A stretch of DNA of 61,935 nt from Methanoculleus marisnigri JR1 (GCF_000015825.1 NC_009051.1:636760-698694), one strand, 5' to 3'; shown: positions 42,841-52,163, numbered from the stretch's first letter. Notes: a model not told the origin generated them from the sequence alone. Program-made: numbers and translations.

Positions 42841-44100
42841 TCACAACGTACAATACACACACCCCTCCCGCATCCCGTTATTCCGCCGGAGCATCCCTGT
42901 CACGTCCACGACAATAGGCTTCCCGTTGCAGATCGCAAGCACATTCTCCAACGTCAGCCCCACAAACACCCCGTGCGGAGAATTCACGATAATGCAGTCC
43001 ACCGGCCCGCTGAGCCCCTGCAGCGACGCGACCGGCTTCGCCCCGAACCGCTCGATCTCCGCGGCCGCGAGGAGCGGGTCGTAGCCATAGACATCCACAT
43101 CGAACTCCTTGAGTTCGCGGACCATCTCCCCGGCCGGGCTCTCCCTTGTATCGGGGACGTTCTCCTTGTAGGTCAGGCCCAGGATGAGGACGTTCGAGTC
43201 GCGGATCACCTTGCCGGCCCGGTTCAGCTCCTTGATCGCGATCTCGGCGACGTGCTTGGGCATGGCGTCGTTGATCGCGCGGCCGGCCAGGATCACCTGC
43301 GGGTGGTAGCCGAGCTCCTCGGCCTTGTAGACCAGGTAGTAGGGGTCGACCGGGATGCAGTGGCCGCCGACGAGGCCGGGGCGGTAGTTGTGGAAGTTCC
43401 ACTTCGTCCCGGCGGCGTCGAGCACCGCCTTCGTCTCGAGACCCATCTTCCTAAAGATGAGGGAGAGTTCGTTCATGAGGGCGATGTTCAAGTCCCGCTG
43501 GACGTTCTCGATCACCTTCGCCGCCTCGGCGGTCCGGATGTCCTGTGCGACGTAGACGTTGGTCACGAGGCCGTAGAGCGCGGCAAGGCGTTCTGTCGTC
43601 TCCTTATCCATCCCGGCGACGATCTTAGTGATCTTCTCCAGTGTGTGGTCGGTGTCGCCCGGGTTGATCCGTTCGGGCGAGTAGCCGACGAAGAAGTCCT
43701 TTCCGCAGGTCTTCCCGGAGGCCCGTTCGAGGGTCGGGACCACGACCTCCTCGGTCAGGCCGGGGTAGACGGTCGACTCGAGGACGACGACGGCGCCGTC
43801 CCTGAGGTTTTGACCGACGGTCCCGGCGGCCGAGACGACGTAGGAGATGTCGGGGTCTTTCGCCTTCGTCACCGGGGTGGGGACGGCGACGATCACGACG
43901 TCCGCCTCCCTGATCGCGGCCGGATCCGTGGTGGCGAGGACCCTGTTGCCGGGCTCGGCGTTGATCCGCGCGATCTTCGTCGCGTCGAGGTCGTAACCGA
44001 TCGTCTTGAGATGGCGCGAGAACGCATCGGCGAGGGGATACCCGACGTAGCCCAGGCCGACGACGCAGACGGTTGTATCGTTCACGGATCCCTGAATCAT
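42841..44100 (-). CDS. UDP-N-acetyl-D-mannosamine dehydrogenase-type nucleotide-sugar dehydrogenase
   Basis: 419 residues. NAD-binding GLGYVGYPLA at about 15-24, central helix domain, and the catalytic cysteine in GGHCIPVDPYYL (C248). It oxidises C6 of a nucleotide sugar to a uronic acid in two NAD-dependent steps. The sequence is of the WecC/TviB kind, acting on N-acetylated hexosamines, but the exact substrate is not certain. It makes the carboxylate that the asparagine-synthase-like proteins upstream could amidate. Poly-G ribosome site; the epimerase gene lies 129 bases upstream on the same strand. Confidence 0.9.
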   Translation of the reverse strand: MIQGSVNDTTVCVVGLGYVGYPLADAFSRHLKTIGYDLDATKIARINAEPGNRVLATTDPAAIREADVVIVAVPTPVTKAKDPDISYVVSAAGTVGQNLRDGAVVVLESTVYPGLTEEVVVPTLERASGKTCGKDFFVGYSPERINPGDTDHTLEKITKIVAGMDKETTERLAALYGLVTNVYVAQDIRTAEAAKVIENVQRDLNIALMNELSLIFRKMGLETKAVLDAAGTKWNFHNYRPGLVGGHCIPVDPYYLVYKAEELGYHPQVILAGRAINDAMPKHVAEIAIKELNRAGKVIRDSNVLILGLTYKENVPDTRESPAGEMVRELKEFDVDVYGYDPLLAAAEIERFGAKPVASLQGLSGPVDCIIVNSPHGVFVGLTLENVLAICNGKPIVVDVTGMLRRNNGMREGCVYCTL

Positions 44101-44229
44101 AAGACGCCCCCCCCTTTAGAGTCTCGTCTGTGCAGGATATTCCCGGGTTTCTATTATTTGATTGTTTCGATGATTGGTGTGCGGCAGGACTGAAGCCGAA
44201 CTGAGATGGCGTCGGATCAATGAGCGCCC

Positions 44230-45159
44230 TCAAACTCGCTCCCGGAACCACGCCACTGCCTGAAAGAGCCCCTCCTCGACGGAATACTGCGGGTCGTACC
44301 CGAACGCCTTCCGGGCGCGGCTGATGTCAGCGAGCGAGTCCCGGATATCCCCGGCACGGGGGGCCTCGTAGATCGGGTCGCACCGCGTGCCTGTGATCTC
44401 CATGAGGATGGACGCAAGCTGGTTCAAACTGATCCGGCGGCCGCCTGCGATGTTAAAGACCCCTCTGGCGTCGCTCTCCATCGCTCTGATGTTCGCCTGC
44501 ACCACGTCGGCGACGAAGGTGAAGTCGCGGGTCTGCTCCCCGTCGCCGTAGATGACCGGCGGTTCGCCGGCAAGCAGCCGGGTAATGAACTTCGGGATCA
44601 CCGCTGCATACTCGGATTTGGGGTCCTGCCGTGGGCCGAAGACATTGAAGTAGCGGAGGGAGACGGTGCGGATGCCGTAGAGATCCGAGAAGACCTTCCC
44701 GTAGCACTCGTCCGCCAGTTTCGTGACCGCATAGGGGGAGAGCGGGTTCGGGACCATGCCCTCGTGCTTCGGGAGGGCCGGGGTGTCGCCGTAGACCGAG
44801 GAGGAGGAGGCGGCAACCACGGCCGGCACTCCGCAGTCCTTCGCCGCCACGAGCACGTCGAGCGTGCCGGTCACGTTCGCCTCGTTCGAGGCGAGCGGAT
44901 CCTTCACCGACCGGGGCACGGACGGGATGGCCGCCTGGTGGAAGACACCGTCCGCGCCGGGGAAGGTTTCCGCGAGAAGGTCGAGATCGGTGATGCTCCC
45001 CTCGACGAACGTCACCCGGGGGTGACCGAGGAGGTGCTCGATGTTTTCCTGGTGACCGGTGGCGAGGTTGTCGATGATTACGACCTCGTGGTCGCGTGCC
45101 AGTGTCGCCGTGAGGTTGGACCCGATGAACCCCGCTCCACCTGTGACAATGTAACGCAT
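44230..45159 (-). CDS. NAD-dependent nucleotide-sugar 4-epimerase (extended SDR)
   Basis: 309 residues, GalE/WbpP type. GGAGFIGS at 7-14 binds NAD, and SPYAVTK provides Tyr143 and Lys147 of the active site, with the Ser region AASSSSVYGD. It probably interconverts UDP-GlcNAc and UDP-GalNAc or the acids. The start MRYIVTGG at 45159 is supported by a TATA box about 26 bases upstream; a 31-residue extension is not. Likely co-transcribed with the dehydrogenase downstream. Confidence 0.92.
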   Translation of the reverse strand: MRYIVTGGAGFIGSNLTATLARDHEVVIIDNLATGHQENIEHLLGHPRVTFVEGSITDLDLLAETFPGADGVFHQAAIPSVPRSVKDPLASNEANVTGTLDVLVAAKDCGVPAVVAASSSSVYGDTPALPKHEGMVPNPLSPYAVTKLADECYGKVFSDLYGIRTVSLRYFNVFGPRQDPKSEYAAVIPKFITRLLAGEPPVIYGDGEQTRDFTFVADVVQANIRAMESDARGVFNIAGGRRISLNQLASILMEITGTRCDPIYEAPRAGDIRDSLADISRARKAFGYDPQYSVEEGLFQAVAWFRERV

Positions 45160-45183
45160 GCAACGTCTACTGGTTGTCTTCCT

Positions 45184-45190
45184 GATATAG
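45184..45190 (-). promoter_or_regulatory. TATA box of the epimerase gene at 44230
   Basis: An ACTATATCAG stretch on the minus strand, 25-31 bases before the ATG, again consistent with leaderless transcription. Confidence 0.5.
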
Positions 45191-45400
45191 TAGTTCCCTA
45201 AAGGCCGCTGCATGACAAAAGGATAGATATTATTGCGGGTGAATCGGGACACGCTACGCCCGGGTCGTTTTCCTGGTCTGTATACCGGTATGCCCCCTCC
45301 GGTGGCCGATATCCGGCTCCTGCACAGTGCCTCTCCTCTTTCTTCCGGTCGCTAGATCTTCAGCCGGAAGATGGTTTCCCGGCCTGGATGCAATGGCCCC

Positions 45401-46948
45401 TCACCCCGCCCGCACGTTCGCCCCGCAGTTCCTCGCCCGCGTCAGGAGCACCGACCCTCCCCGGTCGCCGAGCACCTCCCTTGCTGCCCGGGCTGCATCC
45501 TGCATGCCGGAATCCCCGACGGCGTAGATCGTCGGCCCGAACGAGCTCAGGCCCGCTCCGGCGGCCCCGGCCTGCACCGTTGCCTCGAGGAGCGAGGAGA
45601 CGACCGGGTGCTGCAGGCCCACCTCGACCTTCTTGAATCCAAGAGTTTGCGTCCGGTTGACCGCCGAACCGAAGAGGTCGAGATCGTGCTCGACGATGCC
45701 CGGGATCATCCGCATGAGGACCTCGTGGCAGACCTCCCGCACCTCAGCGAGCGGCACCGGGCAGTGGGTGCGGAAGATATCGACCTCCCCTCGCCCGTGC
45801 GCTCCTGCGCCTACCTCAGGCGTCACCAGCAGGATGCGCCAGTCCTCCGGGAACCGGTGCCGGGCGAGAACCGGCGGGGGCGCGACGCCCCGTGACGCTG
45901 CCGACGGGCGGAAATCCTGCTTGCCTCCCGGAGCACCGAACCGGTGCCCGCCGTCCAGGATGAACCCGCCCTGCTCGAACGCCGCCGTGCCGATGCCGGA
46001 GGTCCCGCCGCGCCCGACGGCCTTCGCGAGATCGCATACGGAGACGTCCCGCTCGTAGAGCCGGCAGAGGGCGGCTGCCGTGGCGAGAGCGACCTGCGTC
46101 CCGCTCCCGAGCCCTGCGTGCTGCCGTGCGGCGGCGTGCAGGGCAATCTCCGCACCCCCCGGGAGTCCGAGCGTCTCCTTCGCCGCCCGGGCTGCCCCGG
46201 CAACCCTGCGGCGGGTCTCCTCGTCGCCGCCGCGAACCTCGATCCCCGCGGCTTTCCGTGCGTCGAGCACGCATCCGGGCTCGTCGAGGGTGACCCCGAC
46301 CCCGCCGTCCACCCTGCCCGAGGCGCCGTTCATATCGAGCAGGGTGATGTGGATCCTGGACGGAGCATCGACGAGCACCCTGATCTCGTCGGTGAACGCC
46401 GTGCAGGGGAAGATCTCCTCGATGGCGATCAGCGGCTCTTCGCGGTGGATGATCCGGTATTTCCGCGAGAGCATCGGTTCGCACCGGTGGACGTTGAACG
46501 TCCGGGCGAGTTTCGTGCCGGCGCGGACGACGCGGGCGTCGGTGATCTCCCGGCGCGACTCTATCCGGTGGCGGCGGAGGATCCTCCCGATGGGAATATC
46601 GGCCCGCATCAGATCCTGCCTGAACTCCGGTGCAAGCCGCCGGAGCGGGGTGCAGGAGACCGCATAGATGAGCACCTCTCCCGTTACGCCGTCTTTCAGT
46701 TCAACGACGCGGTAGTTGACCTCGTCGCCCTGCTCGATATCGAGTGCCGCCGCCGCCTCGGTATCGGCGCTGACGACGTCCTGTACCAGGGTGGTGATGG
46801 TGACCGGATGGCCGGTCGCCATCTCGAGCAGGCCGGTCACCGACCCGTCGGTCCCGATGAGAACCTTCTGCATCGGGGAGAGCCTTCCCACGCCCTGCTC
46901 GATCTCCTGTATCCTCTCGACGATCCCGTCTGCCGTCAGGGGTTCCAT
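45401..46948 (-). CDS. mptG: Fused chorismate-lyase-like / beta-RFAP synthase
   Basis: 515 residues in two parts. Residues 1-185 resemble the chorismate pyruvate-lyase/DUF98 group (PLRRLAPEFRQDLMRADIPI, IGRILRRHRIESRRE), expected to make 4-hydroxybenzoate. Residues 186-515 are a GHMP-fold beta-ribofuranosylaminobenzene 5'-phosphate synthase (DAPSRIHITLLDMNG, then QHAGLGSGTQVALATA and GGTSGIGTAAFEQGGF). That enzyme joins the aromatic acid to PRPP in the first committed step to the methanopterin aryl group. A single chain would combine production and use of the aromatic acid. It lies between sugar genes but is a cofactor gene. Confidence 0.9.
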   Translation of the reverse strand: MEPLTADGIVERIQEIEQGVGRLSPMQKVLIGTDGSVTGLLEMATGHPVTITTLVQDVVSADTEAAAALDIEQGDEVNYRVVELKDGVTGEVLIYAVSCTPLRRLAPEFRQDLMRADIPIGRILRRHRIESRREITDARVVRAGTKLARTFNVHRCEPMLSRKYRIIHREEPLIAIEEIFPCTAFTDEIRVLVDAPSRIHITLLDMNGASGRVDGGVGVTLDEPGCVLDARKAAGIEVRGGDEETRRRVAGAARAAKETLGLPGGAEIALHAAARQHAGLGSGTQVALATAAALCRLYERDVSVCDLAKAVGRGGTSGIGTAAFEQGGFILDGGHRFGAPGGKQDFRPSAASRGVAPPPVLARHRFPEDWRILLVTPEVGAGAHGRGEVDIFRTHCPVPLAEVREVCHEVLMRMIPGIVEHDLDLFGSAVNRTQTLGFKKVEVGLQHPVVSSLLEATVQAGAAGAGLSSFGPTIYAVGDSGMQDAARAAREVLGDRGGSVLLTRARNCGANVRAG

Positions 46949-47019
46949 AGCCTTGGGTAGCGTTGTGTACGGAGACTACAAAAAGATGGTGCCGGGATAT
47001 CCGCCCTAATCAGGGGGGC

Positions 47020-48174
47020 TCACGGCGAAAAGAGCATGGAGAGGAACTCGGGAGCCTGCAGGAGCCCGAACGAGCCGCCTTTCGCCTCGCGCTCGGAGAA
47101 CGCGGCAACATCGTCCCTTCCTTTCCCGAGCACCGCGAACGGCACAGGCTCCGCGGTATGGGTCTTACACCGGATCGGCGTCGGGTGGTCGGGGAGAACC
47201 GCGACGGTCGTATCCGGGCGGTCGAGGACGATCCCGATCGCCTCGTCGAGCCGCTCGATCGCCCGCACCTTCTCCTCGACGCTCCCCATGTGTCCGGCCT
47301 CGTCGGGGGCCTCGACATGCATGTAGACGAAGTCGAGGCGGTCGAGGGCGTCGACCGCGTACCGGGCCTTCGCCTCGTAGTCGGTGTCGATGAACCCGGT
47401 GGCGCCGGGAACGTGGATCACCTCCATCCCGGCGAGGCGGGCGATGCCGGCGAGAAGGTCGACTGCGGAGATCACTCCCCCGGCAAGACCGTACTTCTCG
47501 CGGAAGGGTGCGATGGACGGCCTCTTCCCGCCGCTCCACGGCCAGATATCGGGTGCAGCGGTCTTTCCCTCATCGAGGCGGCGCCGGTTGACCGGATGAT
47601 CGGCAAAGATCTCCCGCGCCCGCTCCATGCAGTCGAGGAGGAGTCCGGCGTCGTCTCCGCGCGGGAGGAACTCCTTGACCGGCTGACCGACGATGTCGTG
47701 GGGTGGGGTGGTGACGGCGCCGCGCGCGCGGGGCACGACCATCAGGTTCCGGTAGCTGATCCCCGGATGAACCCGGACGTCGCCGAGCGCGGCAGAGAGG
47801 CTGCGGAGGAGCTCGGCGCCCTCGGCGCTCGAGATGTGCCCGGCGTTGAAGTCCTCCATCACGCCGTCGCGGATCGCGACCAGGTTGCACCGGTAGGCCA
47901 TCTCCCCGTCCCGGAGATCGATGCCCATGCTGGCAGCCTCGAGCGGCCCCCTCCCGGTATAGGAGGTGCGGGGGTCGTAGCCCAGGATCGAGAGGTTCGC
48001 GACGTCGCTCCCCGGCTCGAATCCCCCCGGTACCGTCCGGAGCATCCCGCACCGCCCCTCGCGGGCGATCCTGTCCATATTCGGTATCTCTGCGTACTCG
48101 AGGGGCGTCCTGCCCCCCAGTTCGGCAAGCGGCTCGTCCGCCATGCCGTCCCCGAGAATGATGATGTACTTCAT
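47020..48174 (-). CDS. apgM: Cofactor-independent phosphoglycerate mutase (archaeal type)
   Basis: 384 residues of the alkaline phosphatase superfamily. The N-terminal metal site IILGDGMADEP and the C-terminal LPDHPTPIRCKTHTAEPVPF carry the metal-binding Asp and His residues. It interconverts 3- and 2-phosphoglycerate in gluconeogenesis. The start MKYIIILGDG at 48174 is family-typical; 79 further residues in the longer frame are non-coding. It is 71 bases upstream of the mptG fusion on the same strand and 58 bases downstream of an epimerase gene. Confidence 0.95.
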   Translation of the reverse strand: MKYIIILGDGMADEPLAELGGRTPLEYAEIPNMDRIAREGRCGMLRTVPGGFEPGSDVANLSILGYDPRTSYTGRGPLEAASMGIDLRDGEMAYRCNLVAIRDGVMEDFNAGHISSAEGAELLRSLSAALGDVRVHPGISYRNLMVVPRARGAVTTPPHDIVGQPVKEFLPRGDDAGLLLDCMERAREIFADHPVNRRRLDEGKTAAPDIWPWSGGKRPSIAPFREKYGLAGGVISAVDLLAGIARLAGMEVIHVPGATGFIDTDYEAKARYAVDALDRLDFVYMHVEAPDEAGHMGSVEEKVRAIERLDEAIGIVLDRPDTTVAVLPDHPTPIRCKTHTAEPVPFAVLGKGRDDVAAFSEREAKGGSFGLLQAPEFLSMLFSP

Positions 48175-48232
48175 GTGAACCCTGTGCAATCCTGGTAATC
48201 CCTGAAATTTCTGTGGGGGTGGCGCGTGCCCC

Positions 48233-49165
48233 CTACCCGAGCATGGCGCGGACAGCCGTCCGGACGCTCTCTTCCGAGGTTGTCCCGCACTGCCACCCGA
48301 GACCCTTGAGTCTCTCGACCGAGAGCTGCATCTTCGGCACGTCGCCGACCCAGCCGCGCGCTCCGCCGGTGAACCGGTAGCGGACGCCGGAGAGACCCAT
48401 CTCTTCCGCAACGATGTCGGCGATCGTGACGACGTCGATCCAGTCCTCGGAGCCGATATTGAAGGTGTTCACCGGGTCGCGCGAGTGCTCGATCCCGAAC
48501 TGCACGGCGCGGACGCACTCCCCGACCTCCAGGTAGGATTTCGTCTGCCTGCCGTCGCCGAGGATCTCGAGTTCCTGCGGGTTTTCGCGGAGCTTGCGGA
48601 TGAAGTCGGAGATGACGCCGTGCCCGCTCCGTTCACCGATGATGTTTGCGAACCGGTAGACCCAGGACGTCATCTCAAACGAGTGGCAGTACGACGATAT
48701 GAGCGCCTCGCAGGCAAGTTTCGTCGCGCCGTAGACGGATATCGGTTCGAGCGGGGTGTAGGTCTCCGGCGTGGGGATGACGGCGGCATCGCCGTAGACG
48801 GTCGAGGTCGAGGTGAAGACGAGTTCCGGCACGCCGTGCGCCCGCATCGCCTCGAGCACCCTGTGCGTCGCGACGATATTGTTCCTGATCTGGGAGTCCG
48901 GGGTCACGGCGCTCTGCCGGACGTCGGGGTCCGCGGCGATATGGTAGACCCGGTCTGCACCTGAAAATCGTTCCTGCCACCCGTCGTCGAGCAGGTTCTG
49001 CCTGACGAAGGCGACCCGCCCACCCGCTGTGTGGTGGCCGAGGTTCCTCTCGGTGCCCGCACTGCAGTCGTCGATGACCAGCACGTCGTCTCCCCCTGCC
49101 GCCAGGGCGTCGACGACGTGCGAACCGATGAAACCGGCACCGCCCGTTACGATACAGAACATCAT
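48233..49165 (-). CDS. NAD-dependent nucleotide-sugar epimerase (extended SDR)
   Basis: 310 residues. GGAGFIGS at 8-15 and the active-site Tyr145/Lys149 in SVYGATK identify an extended SDR of the UDP-sugar epimerase/dehydratase group. The ATG at 49162 is equally possible as start. Only distantly like the epimerase at 44230, so it may act on a different sugar. A CCTATAG motif about 22 bases upstream is a possible TATA box. Near the DUF368 gene, but on the opposite strand. Confidence 0.88.
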   Translation of the reverse strand: MMFCIVTGGAGFIGSHVVDALAAGGDDVLVIDDCSAGTERNLGHHTAGGRVAFVRQNLLDDGWQERFSGADRVYHIAADPDVRQSAVTPDSQIRNNIVATHRVLEAMRAHGVPELVFTSTSTVYGDAAVIPTPETYTPLEPISVYGATKLACEALISSYCHSFEMTSWVYRFANIIGERSGHGVISDFIRKLRENPQELEILGDGRQTKSYLEVGECVRAVQFGIEHSRDPVNTFNIGSEDWIDVVTIADIVAEEMGLSGVRYRFTGGARGWVGDVPKMQLSVERLKGLGWQCGTTSEESVRTAVRAMLG

Positions 49166-49367
49166 AGAGTAATCTTCCTCTCACGCTATAGGATTTACTT
49201 ATGGGTGGAGCGGGGAAAAGCACCCGTCATCCGGCACGTGCGGGGGAGTCCGAAGCGGGGAAAGGTTAATGCCCGTACCCGGTTCACTCAACGATCCGAT
49301 ACTCTCGTTCGGGGCATATTTTTCATGATTGCCTCCGACATATGATGAATCACAAGGAGTTGTCCGA

Positions 49368-49475
49368 TTGAGAGAGCCATGCACCTGTTGCAGGACCGGG
49401 CGGTTTTTGACCGCCGTTGGCCGGCAGAGCCGGGTTTCCATGTTCGTCGATACCCGTAACGGAGCCGGACGATGA
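49368..49475 (+). CDS. Possible 35-residue ORF upstream of the DUF368 gene
   Basis: A TTG start preceded by AAGGAG (eight-base spacing) opens 36 codons whose TGA overlaps the next ATG as ATGA. The peptide begins MREPCTCCRTGRFLTAVGR, with three Cys in a CxCC pattern. The start signal and coupling support a real small gene; the short length and lack of known relatives do not. A hairpin GGCGG/CCGCC lies inside it (about 49400-49415), so it could also act as a leader for DUF368 translation. Confidence 0.3.
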   Translation: MREPCTCCRTGRFLTAVGRQSRVSMFVDTRNGAGR

Positions 49476-50344
49476 GCCCGCGTCCGGATATCCGGGAATA
49501 CGCCGGAATTTATCTCCGCGGTCTCGCGATGGGAGCCTGCGATATCGTCCCCGGCGTCTCGGGAGGGACGATCGCCCTCATCACCGGGATCTACGAGCGG
49601 CTGGTCGGGGCCATCGGCAGCATCGATCCTGCCTCGGTAAAGCACCTCGCGAGGGGTGACTTCGGCTCTCTCCAAAAGGATCTCGAAAAGATCGATATCC
49701 CGTTCCTCGTCGTCCTCCTTGCCGGTATCGGCACCGCCTTCCTCCTGATGTCCCGCGTGATCCTCTCCCTCCTCGCCGACCACGCGGTAGCGACCTACTC
49801 CTTCTTCCTCGGCCTCATCATAGCCTCTGCGGTAGCCATATTCCTCGAGATCCGCTCCCCCAACGCCGGCACCCTCGTCTTCCTCGCCGTCGGGACCGGC
49901 GCCGGCTACCTCCTCGGGGGCCTCGGGAATATCGATCTCGGCCACTCCCTGCCGGTTCTCTTCCTCACCGGGATGGCGGCGCTCTGCGCCATGATCCTCC
50001 CGGGGGTATCGGGCGCCTACATTACCCTCGTCCTCAACCAGTACGAGTTCATGCTTGCGGCGCTCCGGGCATTCTCGCTCCCTGAGATCCTCGCCTACGT
50101 CGCGGGCGGCGTTGCGGGGCTCCTCCTCTTCACGAAAGGTCTCAAGTATCTCCTTGCGACCTACCACGGGGCGATGCTCGCCCTGCTCACCGGCCTGATG
50201 CTCGGTTCGGCGAGGATGCTCTGGGATAAGGGAGCTGCGGCCGGGGACATGCTCTCCGGCGGCTGGGCATTCTTCCTTGTGGGCCTCGCCGTCGTCGGCG
50301 CGGTCGAGTACTTAAAGAGGCGCTACCGGGCCGGCACGGCCTGA
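49472..50344 (+). CDS. DUF368 polyprenyl-phosphate translocase family protein
   Basis: 290 residues with about eight transmembrane helices. Two copies of the family motif, CDIVPGVSGGTIALITGIYE (about 23-42) and MILPGVSGAYITLVLNQYEF, are plain. Bacterial DUF368 proteins are reported to return undecaprenyl phosphate across the membrane after glycan transfer. In an archaeon the substrate would be dolichyl phosphate. This fits a region rich in lipid-linked glycan enzymes. GGAG seven bases before the ATG. Confidence 0.88.
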   Translation: MSPRPDIREYAGIYLRGLAMGACDIVPGVSGGTIALITGIYERLVGAIGSIDPASVKHLARGDFGSLQKDLEKIDIPFLVVLLAGIGTAFLLMSRVILSLLADHAVATYSFFLGLIIASAVAIFLEIRSPNAGTLVFLAVGTGAGYLLGGLGNIDLGHSLPVLFLTGMAALCAMILPGVSGAYITLVLNQYEFMLAALRAFSLPEILAYVAGGVAGLLLFTKGLKYLLATYHGAMLALLTGLMLGSARMLWDKGAAAGDMLSGGWAFFLVGLAVVGAVEYLKRRYRAGTA

Positions 50345-50410
50345 TTTACGCCTCTTCGCATGGGGCGATCCGAAAACTTACTCCCTCCCGGGAGTGCAAC
50401 GAGATATATC

Positions 50411-51283
50411 ATGTTCATCGGCATCGACCACGGCACCACCGCGATGCGCTTCTCGAGCGGGGACGCGGAGTTCAAGATCTCCCGGGAAGAGGCGAGAGGT
50501 TTCTCGGCCGGCGATCTTGCCCGCCTCGCTCCGCTCGACGAGATCGAGGGTGTTGCCGTCTGCTACTCGATGGGCGACGGCATCTCGGCGATAACCGGTA
50601 TCGGGAACGTCCAGAACCGCGGCGTCATCTCCCGGGAGGGCGCCGGCAAGCACATCGGCGGCGGCACCCGGGTCTACGACGAGATTAAAGAGAGCGGACT
50701 TCCTGCGGTCGTCATCCCCGGGCTGCACCGCGGATCGCCGACCGACCCGCGGTTCAAGGCCTACTCCCACCAGACGAGCCCCGAGAAGATCGGGATCCTG
50801 TACGAGGTCGTGCACGACCTCGGGAACGATGTCGTGGTCTGCGACGCGAGTTCGAACACCGTCACCCTCCTCGTGACCAATGGCCGGATCACCGGCGCGT
50901 TCGACGCCTGCATCTTCGCGCCCGGCACCCGGCACGGCGCTCTCGACGTGGATGCCATCCGCCGGATCGACCGGGGCGAGTCGACGGCGAACGACGCTTT
51001 TCTCCACGCGGGCGTGAACTACACGGTGCCTCCCGACCTGCGGACGGAGACGATGGCCATGTTTGCCGCGATGGAGTGCGCCTCGATGCTTCTCCTCAAC
51101 CCCGGTGCGAACGTCGCCCTCGCCGGCACCATGGCTCCCGCCATCGCGCCGCGGGTGGAGGGGCTCCTCTCCCGTAACGTCACCGTCTACGACGAGTGGT
51201 GTGCGGCCCGGGGGCTCGCCCGGATCGCCCGCGACGTCTTCTCGGGAGCGACCGATATCCTCGGACTCGCGGTTGAGCGGTAG
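50411..51283 (+). CDS. Methanogenesis marker protein 12
   Basis: 290 residues of an ASKHA-like (actin/sugar kinase) fold; the opening MFIGIDHGTTAMRF is a phosphate-binding loop. The family is confined to methanogens and near relatives, and its role is not known. The start at 50411 is preferred because the 17-residue extension to 50360 is unlike the family. Transcribed away from the DUF368 gene in the same direction, 66 bases apart, so co-transcription is possible. Confidence 0.9.
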   Translation: MFIGIDHGTTAMRFSSGDAEFKISREEARGFSAGDLARLAPLDEIEGVAVCYSMGDGISAITGIGNVQNRGVISREGAGKHIGGGTRVYDEIKESGLPAVVIPGLHRGSPTDPRFKAYSHQTSPEKIGILYEVVHDLGNDVVVCDASSNTVTLLVTNGRITGAFDACIFAPGTRHGALDVDAIRRIDRGESTANDAFLHAGVNYTVPPDLRTETMAMFAAMECASMLLLNPGANVALAGTMAPAIAPRVEGLLSRNVTVYDEWCAARGLARIARDVFSGATDILGLAVER

Positions 51284-51383
51284 CCCCCGCCCGGGCAAAC
51301 CGGCGGGCAGCGCCCCTCCGGTTTCGTATTCTTTTAAGTGGTGGCGGGTAGTATAGTGGTTTAATTGAGGAGAAGCCGGAACC

Positions 51384-52001
51384 ATGCAGCAGGAATGCCC
51401 CAGTATCGCCGATCTCATGCTCCTGATGACATCGCGTCTTGAAGAGACGGCGCGCACGATAGAGCAGGAGAATGCCGGCCGGTTTCTCGAAGAGATCCTC
51501 AACGCAAAGCGGATATATCTTGCCGGCGCCGGCCGCTCCGGCCTTGTCGCGCGGGCGTTTGCCCAGCGGTTGATGCATCTCGGGTTCGAGAGTTACGTCA
51601 TCGGCGAGACGATCACGCCCGCGTTCGGCCCGGAAGACGTGCTCGTTGCGTTCTCGGGCTCGGGCGAGACCCGGTCGGTCGTGGACGCGTGCGAGACCGC
51701 CCGGGAGATCGGGGGAACGATCTGTCTCGTCACTTCGACGCCCGAATCGCATATCGGCCGCATGGCCGACTGCATCGTCGAGATCGGGAACAACCGGCTC
51801 AAAGACGCGGATATCCCGCGCGACTTCGAGATCCGCCAGCTCACCGGACAGTACCGGTCGGTCTCCGGTTCGTTCGCCCCTCTCGGGACGCTCTTCGAGA
51901 CCGCGGCGCTGGTCTTTTCCGACGCGATCGTCTCGGCCCTTATGGAAGTGCGGCACTGCACCGCCGAGGAACTCAAAAGCCGCCTTGCAAACGTCCAGTG
52001 A
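51384..52001 (+). CDS. hxlB: 6-phospho-3-hexuloisomerase
   Basis: 205 residues with a single SIS domain (IYLAGAGRSGLVARAFAQRL, then VAFSGSGETRSVVDACE). It interconverts 3-hexulose-6-phosphate and fructose-6-phosphate in the ribulose monophosphate pathway, which archaea use mainly to make ribose phosphates. The partner synthase is not in the window. A CTTTTAAGTGG motif about 50 bases upstream is a likely TATA box and a GAGGAG site precedes the ATG. Confidence 0.93.
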   Translation: MQQECPSIADLMLLMTSRLEETARTIEQENAGRFLEEILNAKRIYLAGAGRSGLVARAFAQRLMHLGFESYVIGETITPAFGPEDVLVAFSGSGETRSVVDACETAREIGGTICLVTSTPESHIGRMADCIVEIGNNRLKDADIPRDFEIRQLTGQYRSVSGSFAPLGTLFETAALVFSDAIVSALMEVRHCTAEELKSRLANVQ

Positions 52002-52121
52002 GCGGCGGCAGTCTCCGCGCCTCCGCTTCCCCTCTCCCGGCACCGGCAATAATTATGTCCTCTGCGGGGCAACAGGTGTTTTGGCACGTTCACGGCTCCG
52101 GCGCGCCCTGTTGGTGCCGGG

Positions 52122-52129
52122 TATTTATA
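52122..52129 (+). promoter_or_regulatory. TATA box of the porCDAB operon
   Basis: TATTTATA 35-42 bases before the TTG start of porC, inside an AT-rich tract that stands out from GC-rich flanks. Confidence 0.55.
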
Positions 52130-52163
52130 TTATTAATCATTAAGATTTAAAGGGGGTTTTTGT

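Noticed and set aside
51340-51375. tRNA-like start (GGCGGGTAGTATAGTGGTTT) before hxlB
   Set aside because: Only the 5' and D-arm-like part is present; no anticodon or T arm follows before the hxlB ATG.
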